A stretch of DNA of 64,000 bases from Paraburkholderia translucens (GTDB lineage: Bacteria > Pseudomonadota > Gammaproteobacteria > Burkholderiales > Burkholderiaceae): positions 124,001 to 188,000 of the forward strand of contig NZ_JAJITC010000006.1 in assembly GCF_020881035.1 (NCBI RefSeq). The letters are read 5' to 3'. Below the pieces are notes generated by a model. The model was not told where the DNA came from and did not search any database. It was given only the letters and a program-made list of their open reading frames with translations. The stretch's first letter is position 1, and each line of letters begins with the position of its first letter. Below, piece by piece: positions 9,255-18,147 of the stretch. A program made the translations under genes and the position numbers.

Positions 9255-10757
9255 TTACTTCTCTTTGACCTGCGCTTGCACGTCGATACTCGGCCAGCCG
9301 CCGCCAAGCGCTTTATATAGCGTGACCGTGTCGGACAGAATCAACTGGTGGTTTTCCAGCAACGCCTGTTGCGCCTCCAGCAAGGTCCGCTCGTCTTCGA
9401 AAACTTCGAGCTGCGACACCACGCCGAGGCGCAACTGCGACTGGATCTGATCCGCGACGATTTGCAGGCGCGCCACCTGCTGCTGCAATTCCGTGTGCTG
9501 CGCCTTATGGGCACTCAGATTGACGAGCGCGTTTTCGACTTCCTCGAATGCGCCCATCACGGCCACGCGATATTGCTGCTCGGCGACTTTCGATTGCGCC
9601 TCGGTCACCTTCACATGCGCGCGCACGCCCGGATCGAACAGCGGAATGTTGATGCTCGGCATCAAGCCGAACGTGAACGACTTCAGCAACTGGTTCAGCG
9701 CGTAACTCGCCGTGCCGCCCTGCGCGGTGAGGCCGATGCTCGGCAATTGCGCGAGCTTCGACTGGCCGACGAGGTCATAGGCCTCGAGTACCCTGAATTC
9801 GGCCGCCACCACGTCGGGGCGCCGCGTGAGCAACTGCGCGGGCAAACCATCGGGCACGTCCGGCAATTTGACCCGCTCCTGCAAATGGCCCTGCGGCACC
9901 TGGAATTCGCCGGCCGGTACGCCGAGCAGCGTACACAGCGCGTTGTCGGAAACCGCGCGGGAGCGACGGATCTCATACAAATCATGAGTGAGCCGGTTGA
10001 TCTCCGCCTGCTGGCGCAAGACCAGGGTTTGCGGCACGAGTCCGTTGCGCGCCTGGCCTTCGTAGATCGTCAGGATTTGGCGGTTGGTGGCGATCGTCTT
10101 TTGCTGCTGTTCGATCTGGTCGTCGAATTGAAGGATCTGGAAATAGGTACTGGCCACATTCGCGACGAGCTCGAGATACCCTGCGCGCCAATCCGCCTCG
10201 CTTGCGTGGAATTCGGCCTTTTGCGCCTGCACGCCTTTTTCGACTTTGCCCCAGATGTCGATGTCCCAATTCACCTGCAACGCGAGGTTATACGTCTTCG
10301 TGAGAGGCTGGCCGGTCGTCTTCGTGTAGTCGAGTCCGGCACCGAGATCCGCCGTCGGCAATGCGGCCGCTTGTGTCTCGCTGATCTGCGTGTGCGCGAC
10401 TTCGATACGCGCGGCGAGCACCCGGATGTCGAAGTTGCCGTCAATCGCCTTGTCGATCAGCGTATTCAGATAGGGGTCCTGGAAGCCTTTCCACCAGTCG
10501 CGCTCGATTGTCTCCGCCGCCGATACCGGCGCGCCCTTGCGATCCGACCATGATGTCTTGGCCGGCGTGTCCGGGCGTTGATAGGCCGGCATGCTGACAT
10601 CGACGCAAGCGCTCAAGGCCAACGCGCACAGCGCTGCCGCGCCGATGTCCCGCAGCACGCGGACCATGCCGCGCGGCGCCGCGGGTGCTGCGCGACACCG
10701 CTGGAAGTCAGGCGAATCACACGAAGAATCGAGCGACGATTCCGGCAGTGCTGACAC
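9255..10757 (-). CDS. TolC/NodT-family outer-membrane efflux lipoprotein
   Basis: Up to 500 residues with two outer-membrane efflux protein repeats (long helical hairpins with QTLVLRQQAEINRL and QYRVAVMGAFEEVENALVNL). A lipoprotein signal ends in the lipobox LALSAC, followed by the typical 'VSMPAYQRPDTP' start of NodT-type channels. GTG 10757 has GGAG 7-8 nt upstream but puts about 30 residues before the signal; ATG 10667 gives a conventional lipoprotein signal with a weak ribosome site. The true start is therefore open. It should supply the outer-membrane channel for the HlyD/ABC exporter encoded just downstream, and it lies directly after a GG-leader peptide gene on the same strand. Confidence 0.93.
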   Translation of the reverse strand: MSALPESSLDSSCDSPDFQRCRAAPAAPRGMVRVLRDIGAAALCALALSACVDVSMPAYQRPDTPAKTSWSDRKGAPVSAAETIERDWWKGFQDPYLNTLIDKAIDGNFDIRVLAARIEVAHTQISETQAAALPTADLGAGLDYTKTTGQPLTKTYNLALQVNWDIDIWGKVEKGVQAQKAEFHASEADWRAGYLELVANVASTYFQILQFDDQIEQQQKTIATNRQILTIYEGQARNGLVPQTLVLRQQAEINRLTHDLYEIRRSRAVSDNALCTLLGVPAGEFQVPQGHLQERVKLPDVPDGLPAQLLTRRPDVVAAEFRVLEAYDLVGQSKLAQLPSIGLTAQGGTASYALNQLLKSFTFGLMPSINIPLFDPGVRAHVKVTEAQSKVAEQQYRVAVMGAFEEVENALVNLSAHKAQHTELQQQVARLQIVADQIQSQLRLGVVSQLEVFEDERTLLEAQQALLENHQLILSDTVTLYKALGGGWPSIDVQAQVKEK

Positions 10758-10945
10758 GTTGTGTCTCCGATGCTATCCGTCTGTTTTGCCCGAAATGGCC
10801 GGTGTTCAGGCCGAGCCGCCTAAGCGCCGCTTCAGCAATGAAGCCGCGGAAATGTTGATGCGGGAAACGGCCGATACGCGAAGGATGCGTGGAAAGGACG
10901 ATTGGATGAGCGGTCTTTTTGAGCGACTCGCGTGGTGCGCGGTAC

Positions 10946-10974
10946 GCGCGCACGGCCGCTCGGGCCGCGCGTGC
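10946..10974 (-). terminator. GC-rich stem-loop after peptide gene 1 (attenuator-like)
   Basis: Arms 10946-10957 and 10963-10974 pair over 12 bp with one mismatch and one G-U, around a 5-nt loop, 10 nt after the peptide stop codon. There is no T-run, so it may slow decay or limit read-through into the TolC-like gene rather than terminate fully. Confidence 0.4.
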
Positions 10975-10984
10975 ACCGCGCCGC

Positions 10985-11269
10985 TCAGTACACGTAGGAC
11001 GAGTTGTTCGAGGTTACGTGCGGTTCGATCGTGGTCGTCGTGCCGGCGACCCACGCCGAGTTATTGCCGTTCGCGCTTTGGATGTTCATCTCCGTGTTGA
11101 TCATCTGCGTCGTGGAGACGTTCTTGATGCTGGTCGGCGCATAGACGGGCGCGTAGCTGAAGTACGACGGGGGAAAACAGCAGTAGCCGTTGCCGCCGCG
11201 CACGGCGCTCATCGCCTTGCTGTCGAGCTGTTCGGTGTTGGACAGGTCCTTGATCATCAGCGTGTTCAT
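10985..11269 (-). CDS. Double-glycine leader peptide 1, secreted-peptide precursor
   Basis: 94 residues. The leader is 26 residues with the pattern xLMIKDLSxTEQLD, then SKAMSAVRGG, ending in GG, the cut site for C39 peptidases. The 68-residue core starts NGYCCFPPSYF and is rich in Tyr, Ser, Thr and Asn, with segments TTQMIN, SANGNN and VTSNNS that recur in peptide 2. Two adjacent Cys residues are unique to this copy. ATG 11269 has AGGAG 7 nt upstream. A sigma-54 promoter and a 5' stem-loop precede it. It is upstream of and co-oriented with the outer-membrane channel and exporter operon. No toxin or pheromone family is recognised, and the core function is unknown. Confidence 0.9.
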   Translation of the reverse strand: MNTLMIKDLSNTEQLDSKAMSAVRGGNGYCCFPPSYFSYAPVYAPTSIKNVSTTQMINTEMNIQSANGNNSAWVAGTTTTIEPHVTSNNSSYVY

Positions 11270-11315
11270 GACAAATCTCCTGGAAAGGGAAAGCGCATCG
11301 TCGTGCGTCGGGGTT

Positions 11316-11334
11316 CGAGCAACTTGTCTGCTCG
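11316..11334 (-). promoter_or_regulatory. 5'-terminal stem-loop of peptide-1 mRNA (CGAGCA-N7-TGCTCG)
   Basis: Perfect 6-bp arms at +2 to +20 relative to the start predicted from the sigma-54 promoter. The same element, in the same position, precedes peptides 2 and 5. As RNA it would cap the 5' end; as DNA it would be a downstream operator. A stability or translation role is inference. Confidence 0.65.
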
Positions 11335-11345
11335 GGCGCTACCGA

Positions 11346-11361
11346 CGCATGGGTCATGCCA
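11346..11361 (-). promoter_or_regulatory. Sigma-54 promoter of peptide gene 1
   Basis: Minus-strand TGGCATGACCCATGCG: the -24 GG and -12 GC are separated by exactly 10 bp. The -12 element has ATGC instead of TTGC. The predicted transcript starts near 11335, giving a leader of about 66 nt. Two more promoters of the same layout lie at 17415 and 18835. Confidence 0.7.
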
Positions 11362-11520
11362 ATCGTGCCTCGCTTTCCTCATGCACAGTTCCAACGCCTT
11401 ATGACAAGGGCCCGGAAGGGCTCACGAGCCGTTCTGTCGCGAACCGGCCAGAGAAGGAGAAGCGTGGATGGTGGATGGCGGCCAACAGTGCGTCGAACAT
11501 TGTTGGCTGCGTAATGACAG

Positions 11521-11961
11521 TCAGCGCGCGATCACCGTGATCTTCTTCGAGTAAACGGGCGGTTGGTGCGGCATATGCATGTCGTCGCCCATCAGGAGCT
11601 GCAGCGTATGTCTGCCCGGCGGCAATTGGATCATCGTTTCCGTTTCGCCCGCGCCGAAATGCAGATGGTGGCGATCGGATGGAATCTCCTGATCCATTGG
11701 CGGCAGTTCGGAATCGATCAGAAGATGATGGTGGCCCGTATTCGGGTACTTCACACCCTTCGGCGCCACTCCCATGAATCGCAGGCCGAACCATACGCGA
11801 AAGGGCTTATTGGCGGGCACCACCTGGCCATCGTTCGGATAGCCGATATAGGCGTACGCGCCGGGCGGCGACGGCGTCGCGTCAGCCCACGCGCGTTGCG
11901 GCGCGGCCCATGCCGTCAGTGCCGCCGCGACGAACGCGGCGAGCGCGATGATCTTGTTCAT
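11521..11961 (-). CDS. DUF4399-type secreted protein (copy A)
   Basis: 146 residues with a Sec signal (MNKIIALAAFVAAALTAWA, then AWA as likely cleavage motif). The mature part has VWFGLRFMGVAPKG, GHHHLLID, HHLHFGAGET and a final beta-strand YSKKITV, characteristic of the DUF4399 family, whose function is unknown. Start ATG 11961 has GGAG 7 nt upstream. It is the downstream partner of a paralogue 35 nt away. The conserved His clusters suggest metal binding, which is inference. Its stop lies about 160 bp upstream of the peptide-1 promoter. Confidence 0.85.
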   Translation of the reverse strand: MNKIIALAAFVAAALTAWAAPQRAWADATPSPPGAYAYIGYPNDGQVVPANKPFRVWFGLRFMGVAPKGVKYPNTGHHHLLIDSELPPMDQEIPSDRHHLHFGAGETETMIQLPPGRHTLQLLMGDDMHMPHQPPVYSKKITVIAR

Positions 11962-11996
11962 GAGGTCTCTCCGTTCCCGCTTGACCAGTTCGAACG

Positions 11997-12500
11997 TTAG
12001 TCTTTTAGCACGGTGATGGTGATCTTCTTCGAATACACGGGCGGTACGTGCGGCACGTGATTGTGGTCGCCGAGAATCAGCTGAAGCGTGTGCTTGCCGG
12101 CCGGCAACTCGATGCGCGCGTCGGTTTGGCCCGCGCCGAAATGCAGGTGCTGGCGATCCGATGGAATCTCCTGATCGAGCGCAGGCAGATCCGTGTCGAT
12201 CAGGAGGTGATGGTGGCCGGTATTCGGAAACGCGACGCCTTTCGGACACACGCCCATATTGCGCAGCCCCATGCGCACCCACAACTTGCCGCCGTGAATC
12301 ACCGCACCATCCGACGGCCAGATGATGTACTCCTCGGCGCCGGGCGGTGACGGCGTCTGCTCGGCGCGTGCAATACCGCCAGATCCGATGCCGATGCATG
12401 CCGCGACGAGCGCCGTGAACGCCACCGCGCGCAATCCGCCGGGATGCATTTGCGCGGGCTGATGTCTGCCGAAAAGAAAGGAAACACGGGTTCTTCGCAT
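11997..12500 (-). CDS. DUF4399-type secreted protein (copy B)
   Basis: 167 residues. ATG 12500 is chosen because AGGAG lies 8 nt upstream; the frame is open further but without a ribosome site. A rather long N-terminus (about 20 residues) precedes the hydrophobic signal, which ends in GGIARAEQ. The mature domain parallels copy A: WVRMGLRNMGVCPKG, GHHHLLID, QHLHFGAGQT, YSKKITI. Tandem duplication is evident from the shared motifs. Position beside the peptide locus suggests but does not prove a role in peptide display or in a metal-dependent step. Confidence 0.85.
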   Translation of the reverse strand: MRRTRVSFLFGRHQPAQMHPGGLRAVAFTALVAACIGIGSGGIARAEQTPSPPGAEEYIIWPSDGAVIHGGKLWVRMGLRNMGVCPKGVAFPNTGHHHLLIDTDLPALDQEIPSDRQHLHFGAGQTDARIELPAGKHTLQLILGDHNHVPHVPPVYSKKITITVLKD

Positions 12501-12804
12501 AGCGCACTCTCCTGAACAGGAGTCATGGCTGGGCCCGGCTATCGATGACCTTCCGGGTGTTCGAGCGGCATGTCCGCGTGGAATCCAGCAGACAGCCACC
12601 TAGTTAAAACGACCGTGTGAGGAGACTTTGTGAATCAGCTTAGGTCGCAGCTTGCCAAAAAGAAACGCAATGCTCGTTAACCGTATGACGCGTTAAGGAC
12701 TCCCGGACAGTTGTGACGTAAAGCGCGTGCTATCGTTAATGAAAAGTACAGGCACCGCGATGTACGGACGCCTGAAGTCTGTCCGGTACAAACAGGATAT
12801 AAAG
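12501..12804. other. Divergent intergenic region, DUF4399 pair / caspase gene
   Basis: About 300 bp. No convincing promoter or sigma-54 element was found. Just before the caspase gene an imperfect inverted repeat TGTACGGAC (12761-12769) and GTCCGGTACA (12781-12790, one bulged base) could form a leader stem ending next to the ribosome site. Confidence 0.4.
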
Positions 12805-14841
12805 ATGTGGCGACGATTCCTGCTGGTGTGCATGGTTGGGGCAATCCAGGCGCATTGGGACAGTGCCGGTGCGGCGGCACGACGTGAGAGCATCGAGCCG
12901 CACGCGGCCTGGGTAGCAAGTAGTCCGAAGCCCACGGCGCAAACGGCGCTGCTCGCGTCCCCCTTTGCTGTCTCGCGTGACGGCACGCATTCCCGGCGCG
13001 TGGCGCTCGTGATCGGCAACGGCGAATACGGCAATGCCGTTGATCCGCTCCGGTCCAACGCGCCGCGCGACGCCAGATCGATCGGCGATGCCCTCCGCGC
13101 GCGTGGTTTCGAAGTCATCGCTCGCACGAATGCTACGGCGCAGCAAATGCTCGAGGCCATTGGCGAATTTCAACGGCGTTTGTCGACAGGCGATCTTGGA
13201 CTGTTCTATTTCGCCGGACATGGAATGCAAATCGGCGGGCAAACCCTGCTTCTGCCGGCGGCCTCCGATGCGCGAGCCGATAGCCGTGCGCCCGCGTCGC
13301 TGCTCAATAGCGGCGTCGAACTGAAGACCGTATTGCATGCCATGCAATCGGCCCGCGCGGGCCGCCTGAATCTCGTGATTCTCGATACGTGCCTGGACAA
13401 TCCATTCACGCCCGCCGCAGTCGCGATCGCCGGGCCGGAAGTCTCTGCCAACACCGTGATTGCCTACGCGACCGCACCGGGCAGTTTCGCGGCTGACGGT
13501 TCTCGCCATGGGGTCTATACCGGCGCTTTGCTGCGGGCGCTTCGTGATGCCGACACATCGGCTCAACCGCTCGACGTGTTGTTTCGACACGTTGCCGCTG
13601 AAGTACGCGCCGCCACGGGCGGAATGCAGCAACCGTGGCTGTCTGTTGCGGCTCCTGCCATTTCCGCAAGCGAAACGGCAATCGAGTCGTCCGTTACGTC
13701 ATACGACCCCGCCATCACGCCGCGCAGTCGCGGCATCATGCCGAAGGAGAGCGGCGAACAATACGAAATCACCTTCTGGGAGTCGATCAAGGACAGCAAC
13801 TACCCAGCGGATTACGAGGCATATCTGAAGGCCTATCCGAATGGCCGTTTCGCGCCGCTCGCGCATGCGCGCATCGACCGGCTGCGCGCGGCTGCTTCGA
13901 GTCCCGCGGTGAGCGCCACGCCGGCCGCGCCGTCAGCCGCACCCGCGGCGCAGAGCAGTCATGCCGCTCAATCCACGCAGCCTGCACAGGGCGCGCGTCC
14001 GGCGACGCAAGCCAGCGCGGCCACCCCGGCGTCGGCGCACCCGGCTGCCGCGCCATCCCCGGCGCCCCCCGCCACAACCGCCGCCGCGCCACTTGCGGAA
14101 AAAGCGGTCGCCCATCCGCCTTCGGCCGGTGAAATGCGCGATTGCGCGGCCTGCCCGATCATGGTCCCCGTGCCCGCAGGCTCGTTCGCAATGGGCAGCA
14201 ATACCGACGATCCCTCGGAAAAGCCCGTGCATCGCGTGAACATCGGCGCGCCATTCGCGATCGGCAAGTTCCCGGTGACGGTCGAGCAATGGAATGTGTG
14301 CGTGGCCGCAAACGCCTGCCCGAAGCTGACACCGCAGAGCAATAGCAACAAGTTCGCACCGGCACGCGATCTCAGCTGGGACGACGCGCAGCAGTACGTC
14401 AAATGGCTGACCCGGACGACCGGCAAACCATACCGTCTGCCGAGCGAAGCCGAATGGGAATTCGCGGACCGCGCCGGCACCACGACCGCTTACTGGTGGG
14501 GCGAGCAAATGCGCAAGGGCACCGCCAATTGCAAGGACTGCGGCGACCCGTGGCACAAGGAGGGCCCGGAAAGCGTCGGCACGTTCGCCGCGAATCCGCT
14601 CGGCTTGTACGATATGAACGGCGGCGTCTGGGAATGGACCGCCGACTGCTGGCACAACTCCTATCAGGGCGCCCCTGTCGACGGCCGCGTGTGGGACACC
14701 CCAGGCTGCGAGATGCGCGTGATTCGTGGCGGCTCATGGCGCGAGGGCGGCGACTACATGCTCAGCGCGACACGTTTCAAATACAGCGCCGGCGTGCGTC
14801 AATCGCAGGACGGTTTTCGCGTCGTCAAGGATCTGCGCTAA
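12805..14841 (+). CDS. Secreted caspase-like (C14) protease fused to an FGE/sulfatase-modifying-like domain
   Basis: 678 residues from ATG 12805 (AGGA 7 nt upstream). A short N-terminal signal or anchor ([15 protein letters not shown]) leads into a caspase/metacaspase p20-like domain (about 60-300) with catalytic His139 in FYFAGHG and Cys196 in VILDTC. A middle segment (about 325-360; [22 protein letters not shown]) is followed by a Pro/Ala-rich linker and a C-terminal FGE-sulfatase-type domain (about 445-678; [43 protein letters not shown]). Such fusions occur in bacteria, usually with unknown substrates. Both caspase catalytic residues are intact. It converges on the kinase gene and is flanked by peptide genes on both sides. 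Processing or scaffolding of secreted peptides is inference. Confidence 0.88.
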   Translation: MWRRFLLVCMVGAIQAHWDSAGAAARRESIEPHAAWVASSPKPTAQTALLASPFAVSRDGTHSRRVALVIGNGEYGNAVDPLRSNAPRDARSIGDALRARGFEVIARTNATAQQMLEAIGEFQRRLSTGDLGLFYFAGHGMQIGGQTLLLPAASDARADSRAPASLLNSGVELKTVLHAMQSARAGRLNLVILDTCLDNPFTPAAVAIAGPEVSANTVIAYATAPGSFAADGSRHGVYTGALLRALRDADTSAQPLDVLFRHVAAEVRAATGGMQQPWLSVAAPAISASETAIESSVTSYDPAITPRSRGIMPKESGEQYEITFWESIKDSNYPADYEAYLKAYPNGRFAPLAHARIDRLRAAASSPAVSATPAAPSAAPAAQSSHAAQSTQPAQGARPATQASAATPASAHPAAAPSPAPPATTAAAPLAEKAVAHPPSAGEMRDCAACPIMVPVPAGSFAMGSNTDDPSEKPVHRVNIGAPFAIGKFPVTVEQWNVCVAANACPKLTPQSNSNKFAPARDLSWDDAQQYVKWLTRTTGKPYRLPSEAEWEFADRAGTTTAYWWGEQMRKGTANCKDCGDPWHKEGPESVGTFAANPLGLYDMNGGVWEWTADCWHNSYQGAPVDGRVWDTPGCEMRVIRGGSWREGGDYMLSATRFKYSAGVRQSQDGFRVVKDLR

Positions 14842-14887
14842 GGGCGGCTTCGCCCGCGAAGCGCATTTCGATCGGGTTCCCGACGGA

Positions 14888-17071
14888 TCACGGCGCGGCA
14901 GGCCTGGTCGTAATCGGCGCAAAATCCGCCAACAGACGATCCTGGCCATATTGACCGCCGATCTGCGTCAGCCGCGTTTCGAGCGCGCGCAGATAATCTG
15001 CGCGCGTTTCGCTTTCCGGACGCAGCTTGTCGAACAGCGCTACCGGTGTGATCACCAGCACCACCATCTCCGAGCCGAACGGCTTCGATACGGTCCAGTC
15101 ACCCGCACTGCTGCCGATCGTGTACGAGCCGTGCGGCTGCATCTGGTTGTCCGGCAAGAGGTGACTCGGCACCATGTGTACGACGTGGCCGTCGAGCTGG
15201 TAGTAGTCGACGGTCGCAAAGGAATCGAAGGGGGGCGCTTTCAGGTCGACCACTAGCGGGTCATGCTCGGTCAGCAAGCCGCTTGGCGGACGCATTTGCA
15301 GCGACGCGACGCGCCCAGCCTGCCAGTTGCGCACCAGGTACGGCCCGAGCGTCCTGGCAACGTCACATTTATCGTCGGCGAGGGGCCGCACGTCGAGCGA
15401 AACCGTATCGACGCCGGGCAGTGCGGCCAACCTCTGCTTCAAACGGGCTGCACCGTAACGCTGCGACAGGAAACCGCGTACCGTCAATGCGTGATCCTGC
15501 ACCGCACCCGATAAAGCCGAACACGGCACCTGTGCGAGCGTGGGCACGATCGCGGCAAGCGTCGAGGCGGGCGGCGGCGCAAGCGGGGACGAAACTGGTG
15601 GTGTCGGGACTGCAGTGGTGGCCGCACCACCCGGTGTGGTACTTCCTTCATTCGCGCCCGCCGAAGAGGGCGTGGTCTGCGCGACGCTCGTCGAGGGCGC
15701 GGCCTTGGACGCGCCACCGGCCCGATCGACCTGGTCGCCCAACGCTTTCGCTGCCTCGGCTTGCGCAGCTTGCCGGCTGGTTCCCGAGCGAAAGGCAAGC
15801 ACGCCCACCGTGGCGGCGCACACAACGGCCAAAGCTGCGAGCCCGGTCCAGGCGAGCGTGCCCGACTTCTCCGCGCGCGCTTCAGTGTCGAACTCGGAGA
15901 TAAAGCGCGCGACGCTCGGCATCCGCGTATTGCGATCGAACGACAAAGCGGCACGCAGCGCGCGCCACTGCCGCGTGTCGAGATTCGGCGGACGCTGCGG
16001 CTTGAAATCGGCATTGCGCGCCTGGGTGGCCGAAAGGCGATCGAACGGATGATGTCCCGTCAGCAGCTCGTACGTGATGCAACCCAGCGCGTAGATGTCG
16101 TCGCGCGGGTCCGGCTCACGGTGTTCGATCATCTCCGGGCTCGCATAGGCGGGCGTCAACGCGCCGAGACTGCCCGGATCGAACACGGTCGCGTCGCCCT
16201 CCTCTTCCGGCCGCTGGAATACGCGCGCGATGCCGAAATCGATCACCTTCACTTCGGCATTCGTGGTCAAGAACACGTTCGCGGGCTTGAAATCGCAATG
16301 GACGAAGCCGCGCTCATGCGCGTACGCGAGCGCCGCGCACATGCCGCGCACGATCGGCAACGCGGCACGCACCGGCATGCCTTGATAGCCGGGCGTGCGC
16401 AGCAGCTGGCTCAGCGGTTTGCCGCTCAGGTACTCCATCGTCAGATAGACGATCGGACCGTCGCGGTCGAAGTCGTACACGGTGATGATGTTGCGATGCG
16501 CGAGCACCTGCGCCTTGCGCGCTTCGCGCTGTAATGCAACCAGCGAATTCGGATTACCCCGGAACTGGACGTTCAGCACCTTGATGGCGAGATAGGGCTT
16601 GCGATCCGACGCTTCGAGCTTGCGCAGATCGAGTGCCTTGTACACGGTGCCCATGCCGCCCACGCCGAGGCACTCTTCGAGCACGAAGCGATTATTCAGC
16701 GTATCGCCGATGCCTTTGATGGTCTCGCGCGCGGCGTTTCCGGCAGTATTCGCGGCACCGCCGGCGCCCGCGCTGCCCGCGTTCTTCGCGCTCGGCGAGC
16801 GCAGCGACGGCACGTCGATCGTGGTCTGAATGCCGGTTTCCTCGCCGCCCGCCGCGACGTTCGACAGGCGCAGCAACTCGATGCGCCGGCGCACTTCCAG
16901 ATAGAGGTCTTCCGGTAGCGGCGTCTGCCCGTGCGCGGCGTACAGCGTCTCCAGCAGCCGCGTCGGACCGAGTTGCTCGGCCGCCAATGCGCTGTCGAGC
17001 TGCGCGACAAACTCGTCGCGCGACAGCTCGCCGCTCTGGAAGTCGAGAATCACACGCGCAAGGCTAGCCAT
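14888..17071 (-). CDS. Transmembrane Ser/Thr protein kinase with periplasmic C-terminal domain
   Basis: 727 residues from ATG 17071; an in-frame GTG 54 nt earlier is less likely because the conserved-looking N-terminus begins at MASLARVILDF. Kinase domain about 128-390: glycine loop LGVGGMGTVYKA, Lys164, catalytic HCDFKPAN (Cys replaces the usual Arg, Asp260 kept), DFG 278-280 and ASPE. One TM helix lies at about 406-427, then a Pro/Ala/Thr linker and a periplasmic domain of about 230 residues. HCD in place of HRD suggests a kinase not regulated by classical activation-loop phosphorylation. The segment IQTTIDVP (about 81-88) is a possible autophosphorylation site for FHA binding. The FHA protein of this locus is the natural partner. 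Confidence 0.92.
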   Translation of the reverse strand: MASLARVILDFQSGELSRDEFVAQLDSALAAEQLGPTRLLETLYAAHGQTPLPEDLYLEVRRRIELLRLSNVAAGGEETGIQTTIDVPSLRSPSAKNAGSAGAGGAANTAGNAARETIKGIGDTLNNRFVLEECLGVGGMGTVYKALDLRKLEASDRKPYLAIKVLNVQFRGNPNSLVALQREARKAQVLAHRNIITVYDFDRDGPIVYLTMEYLSGKPLSQLLRTPGYQGMPVRAALPIVRGMCAALAYAHERGFVHCDFKPANVFLTTNAEVKVIDFGIARVFQRPEEEGDATVFDPGSLGALTPAYASPEMIEHREPDPRDDIYALGCITYELLTGHHPFDRLSATQARNADFKPQRPPNLDTRQWRALRAALSFDRNTRMPSVARFISEFDTEARAEKSGTLAWTGLAALAVVCAATVGVLAFRSGTSRQAAQAEAAKALGDQVDRAGGASKAAPSTSVAQTTPSSAGANEGSTTPGGAATTAVPTPPVSSPLAPPPASTLAAIVPTLAQVPCSALSGAVQDHALTVRGFLSQRYGAARLKQRLAALPGVDTVSLDVRPLADDKCDVARTLGPYLVRNWQAGRVASLQMRPPSGLLTEHDPLVVDLKAPPFDSFATVDYYQLDGHVVHMVPSHLLPDNQMQPHGSYTIGSSAGDWTVSKPFGSEMVVLVITPVALFDKLRPESETRADYLRALETRLTQIGGQYGQDRLLADFAPITTRPAAP

Positions 17072-17414
17072 TTGTGCGAAGCACCGCCGTTGCCGCTGGA
17101 CCGTGTCGCGTGCGACCGTAGCCACGCGGGTCGATAGAGAATCTGCCGTAACCGGTTACATGTGCCGTTTCGATACTAGCTCCCGGTCCGCGCTTTCGCA
17201 AACCAGGCAAACCAGGCATGAGCCGCGCGCCGCGCCGCAGCCGCGCCCGCGCAATGTCGTGCGCGAGCCAACACGGCGCGCTGCCATGTCGGACGGCCGC
17301 CACCGTTCCGAGCGCTGCAATGTGCGCGGACCTGCCCGGCACGGAGGCCGGCCCAGGCCCAAAACCCTTATGCGCCAAGCTGTCGCCACTATCCTCCGGA
17401 CACTTGATCAACAC
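17072..17414. other. Upstream region between kinase and peptide-2 promoter
   Basis: About 340 bp without a credible gene. It should hold the kinase promoter (minus strand) and any enhancer sites for the sigma-54 activator in front of peptide 2. I compared it with the upstream regions of peptides 1 and 5 and found no convincing shared enhancer motif. Confidence 0.4.
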
Positions 17415-17430
17415 TGGCACAGCCTGTGCG
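17415..17430 (+). promoter_or_regulatory. Sigma-54 promoter of the peptide 2-3(-4) cluster
   Basis: TGGCACAGCCTGTGCG: GG and GC are exactly 10 bp apart and the -24 half TGGCAC is consensus. The -12 half has GTGC for TTGC. The transcript is predicted to start near 17441, 64 nt before the ATG of peptide 2. Confidence 0.75.
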
Positions 17431-17441
17431 TTAGTGATGTC

Positions 17442-17460
17442 CGAGCAAACCGGTTGCTCG
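17442..17460 (+). promoter_or_regulatory. 5'-terminal stem-loop of peptide-2 mRNA
   Basis: CGAGCA-N7-TGCTCG at +2 to +20, with arms identical to those at 11316-11334; an added inner A-T makes the stem 7 bp. The distance from the -12 box to TGCTCG is 24 nt, as in the other two copies. Confidence 0.65.
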
Positions 17461-17504
17461 AAACCACTCGCAACACTGCGAACTCTTCTTTCTGGAGACT
17501 CACC

Positions 17505-17771
17505 ATGAAAACGCTGCTGATCAAAGACCTGTCCGTCACCGAGCAACTCGACAGCAAAGCCATGCAGGCCGTACGTGGCGGCTTCGGCCCGAGCTACTAC
17601 AGCTACAGTTCGGTCTATAAGCCGTACACCAAGACGGACGTCGACACCACGCAGATGATCAATAACGAACTTAGCCTGCAGAACGCCAACGGCAACAACG
17701 TTGCGTTCGCCGAAGGCATCACCTCGACGTTCACGCCGTATGTCACGTCGAACAACAGCAACTTCGCGTGA
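17505..17771 (+). CDS. Double-glycine leader peptide 2, secreted-peptide precursor
   Basis: 88 residues. Its 26-residue leader is nearly identical to that of peptide 1 (LLIKDLSVTEQLDSKAM, then VRGG). The 62-residue core begins FGPSYYSYSSVYKPY and continues with TTQMINNELSLQNANGNN and ends PYVTSNNSNFA. It is clearly homologous to core 1 but lacks the Cys pair. Tyr, Ser and Asn dominate. ATG 17505 has GGAG 7 nt upstream. It is preceded by the sigma-54 promoter and stem-loop and followed by peptide 3 after 88 bp. Function unknown; an Asn/Gln-rich, alternating pattern is compatible with self-assembly, but that is inference. Confidence 0.9.
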   Translation: MKTLLIKDLSVTEQLDSKAMQAVRGGFGPSYYSYSSVYKPYTKTDVDTTQMINNELSLQNANGNNVAFAEGITSTFTPYVTSNNSNFA

Positions 17772-17859
17772 TGCGCGGCGCGGCGCGGCGCCCGCTGCCG
17801 CGGGACGCTTCGCCGCGCGCCATTCACGCCCGCTTTCCATACGTCTTTGGAGAAACGCC

Positions 17860-18147
17860 ATGTCATCCCTCATGATTCGCGATCTGTCCGGCACCCGCGA
17901 ACTCGACCGCCGGACCATGTCCGGGATCGCCGGCGGCACCGGCAGCAACGTGCCCGTTCCCTCGGGCGGTCTCGGCAGCCTTGCCGGCATCGCCAATGTC
18001 AACGTCACGGTCAATCAGAATCTGGTTCAGCAGCAAACCGTCCAGGTCGCGGCGCTCAACAACGTCGGCGTGATTGGCGCGAGCTTCGTGCCGCTGAAGC
18101 TGAACGTCGACCCCACACTCTGGGGCGCCAATTTCTCCGCCGTGTAA
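17860..18147 (+). CDS. Double-glycine leader peptide 3
   Basis: 95 residues with a related 26-residue leader (LMIRDLSGTRELDRRTM, then GIAGG). The core of about 69 residues starts TGSNVPVPSGG and contains NVNVTVNQNLVQQQTVQVAA, an alternating Val with Asn/Gln pattern typical of beta-strand-forming peptides, and ends WGANFSAV. It is not similar to cores 1 and 2. TTTGGAGA precedes ATG 17860. No promoter of its own is visible, so co-transcription with peptide 2 is likely. Confidence 0.85.
   Translation: MSSLMIRDLSGTRELDRRTMSGIAGGTGSNVPVPSGGLGSLAGIANVNVTVNQNLVQQQTVQVAALNNVGVIGASFVPLKLNVDPTLWGANFSAV

Noticed and set aside
12761..12790. Inverted repeat before the caspase gene as a sixth copy of the 5' stem-loop
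   Set aside because: Arms differ from CGAGCA/TGCTCG and no sigma-54 promoter is at the required distance.
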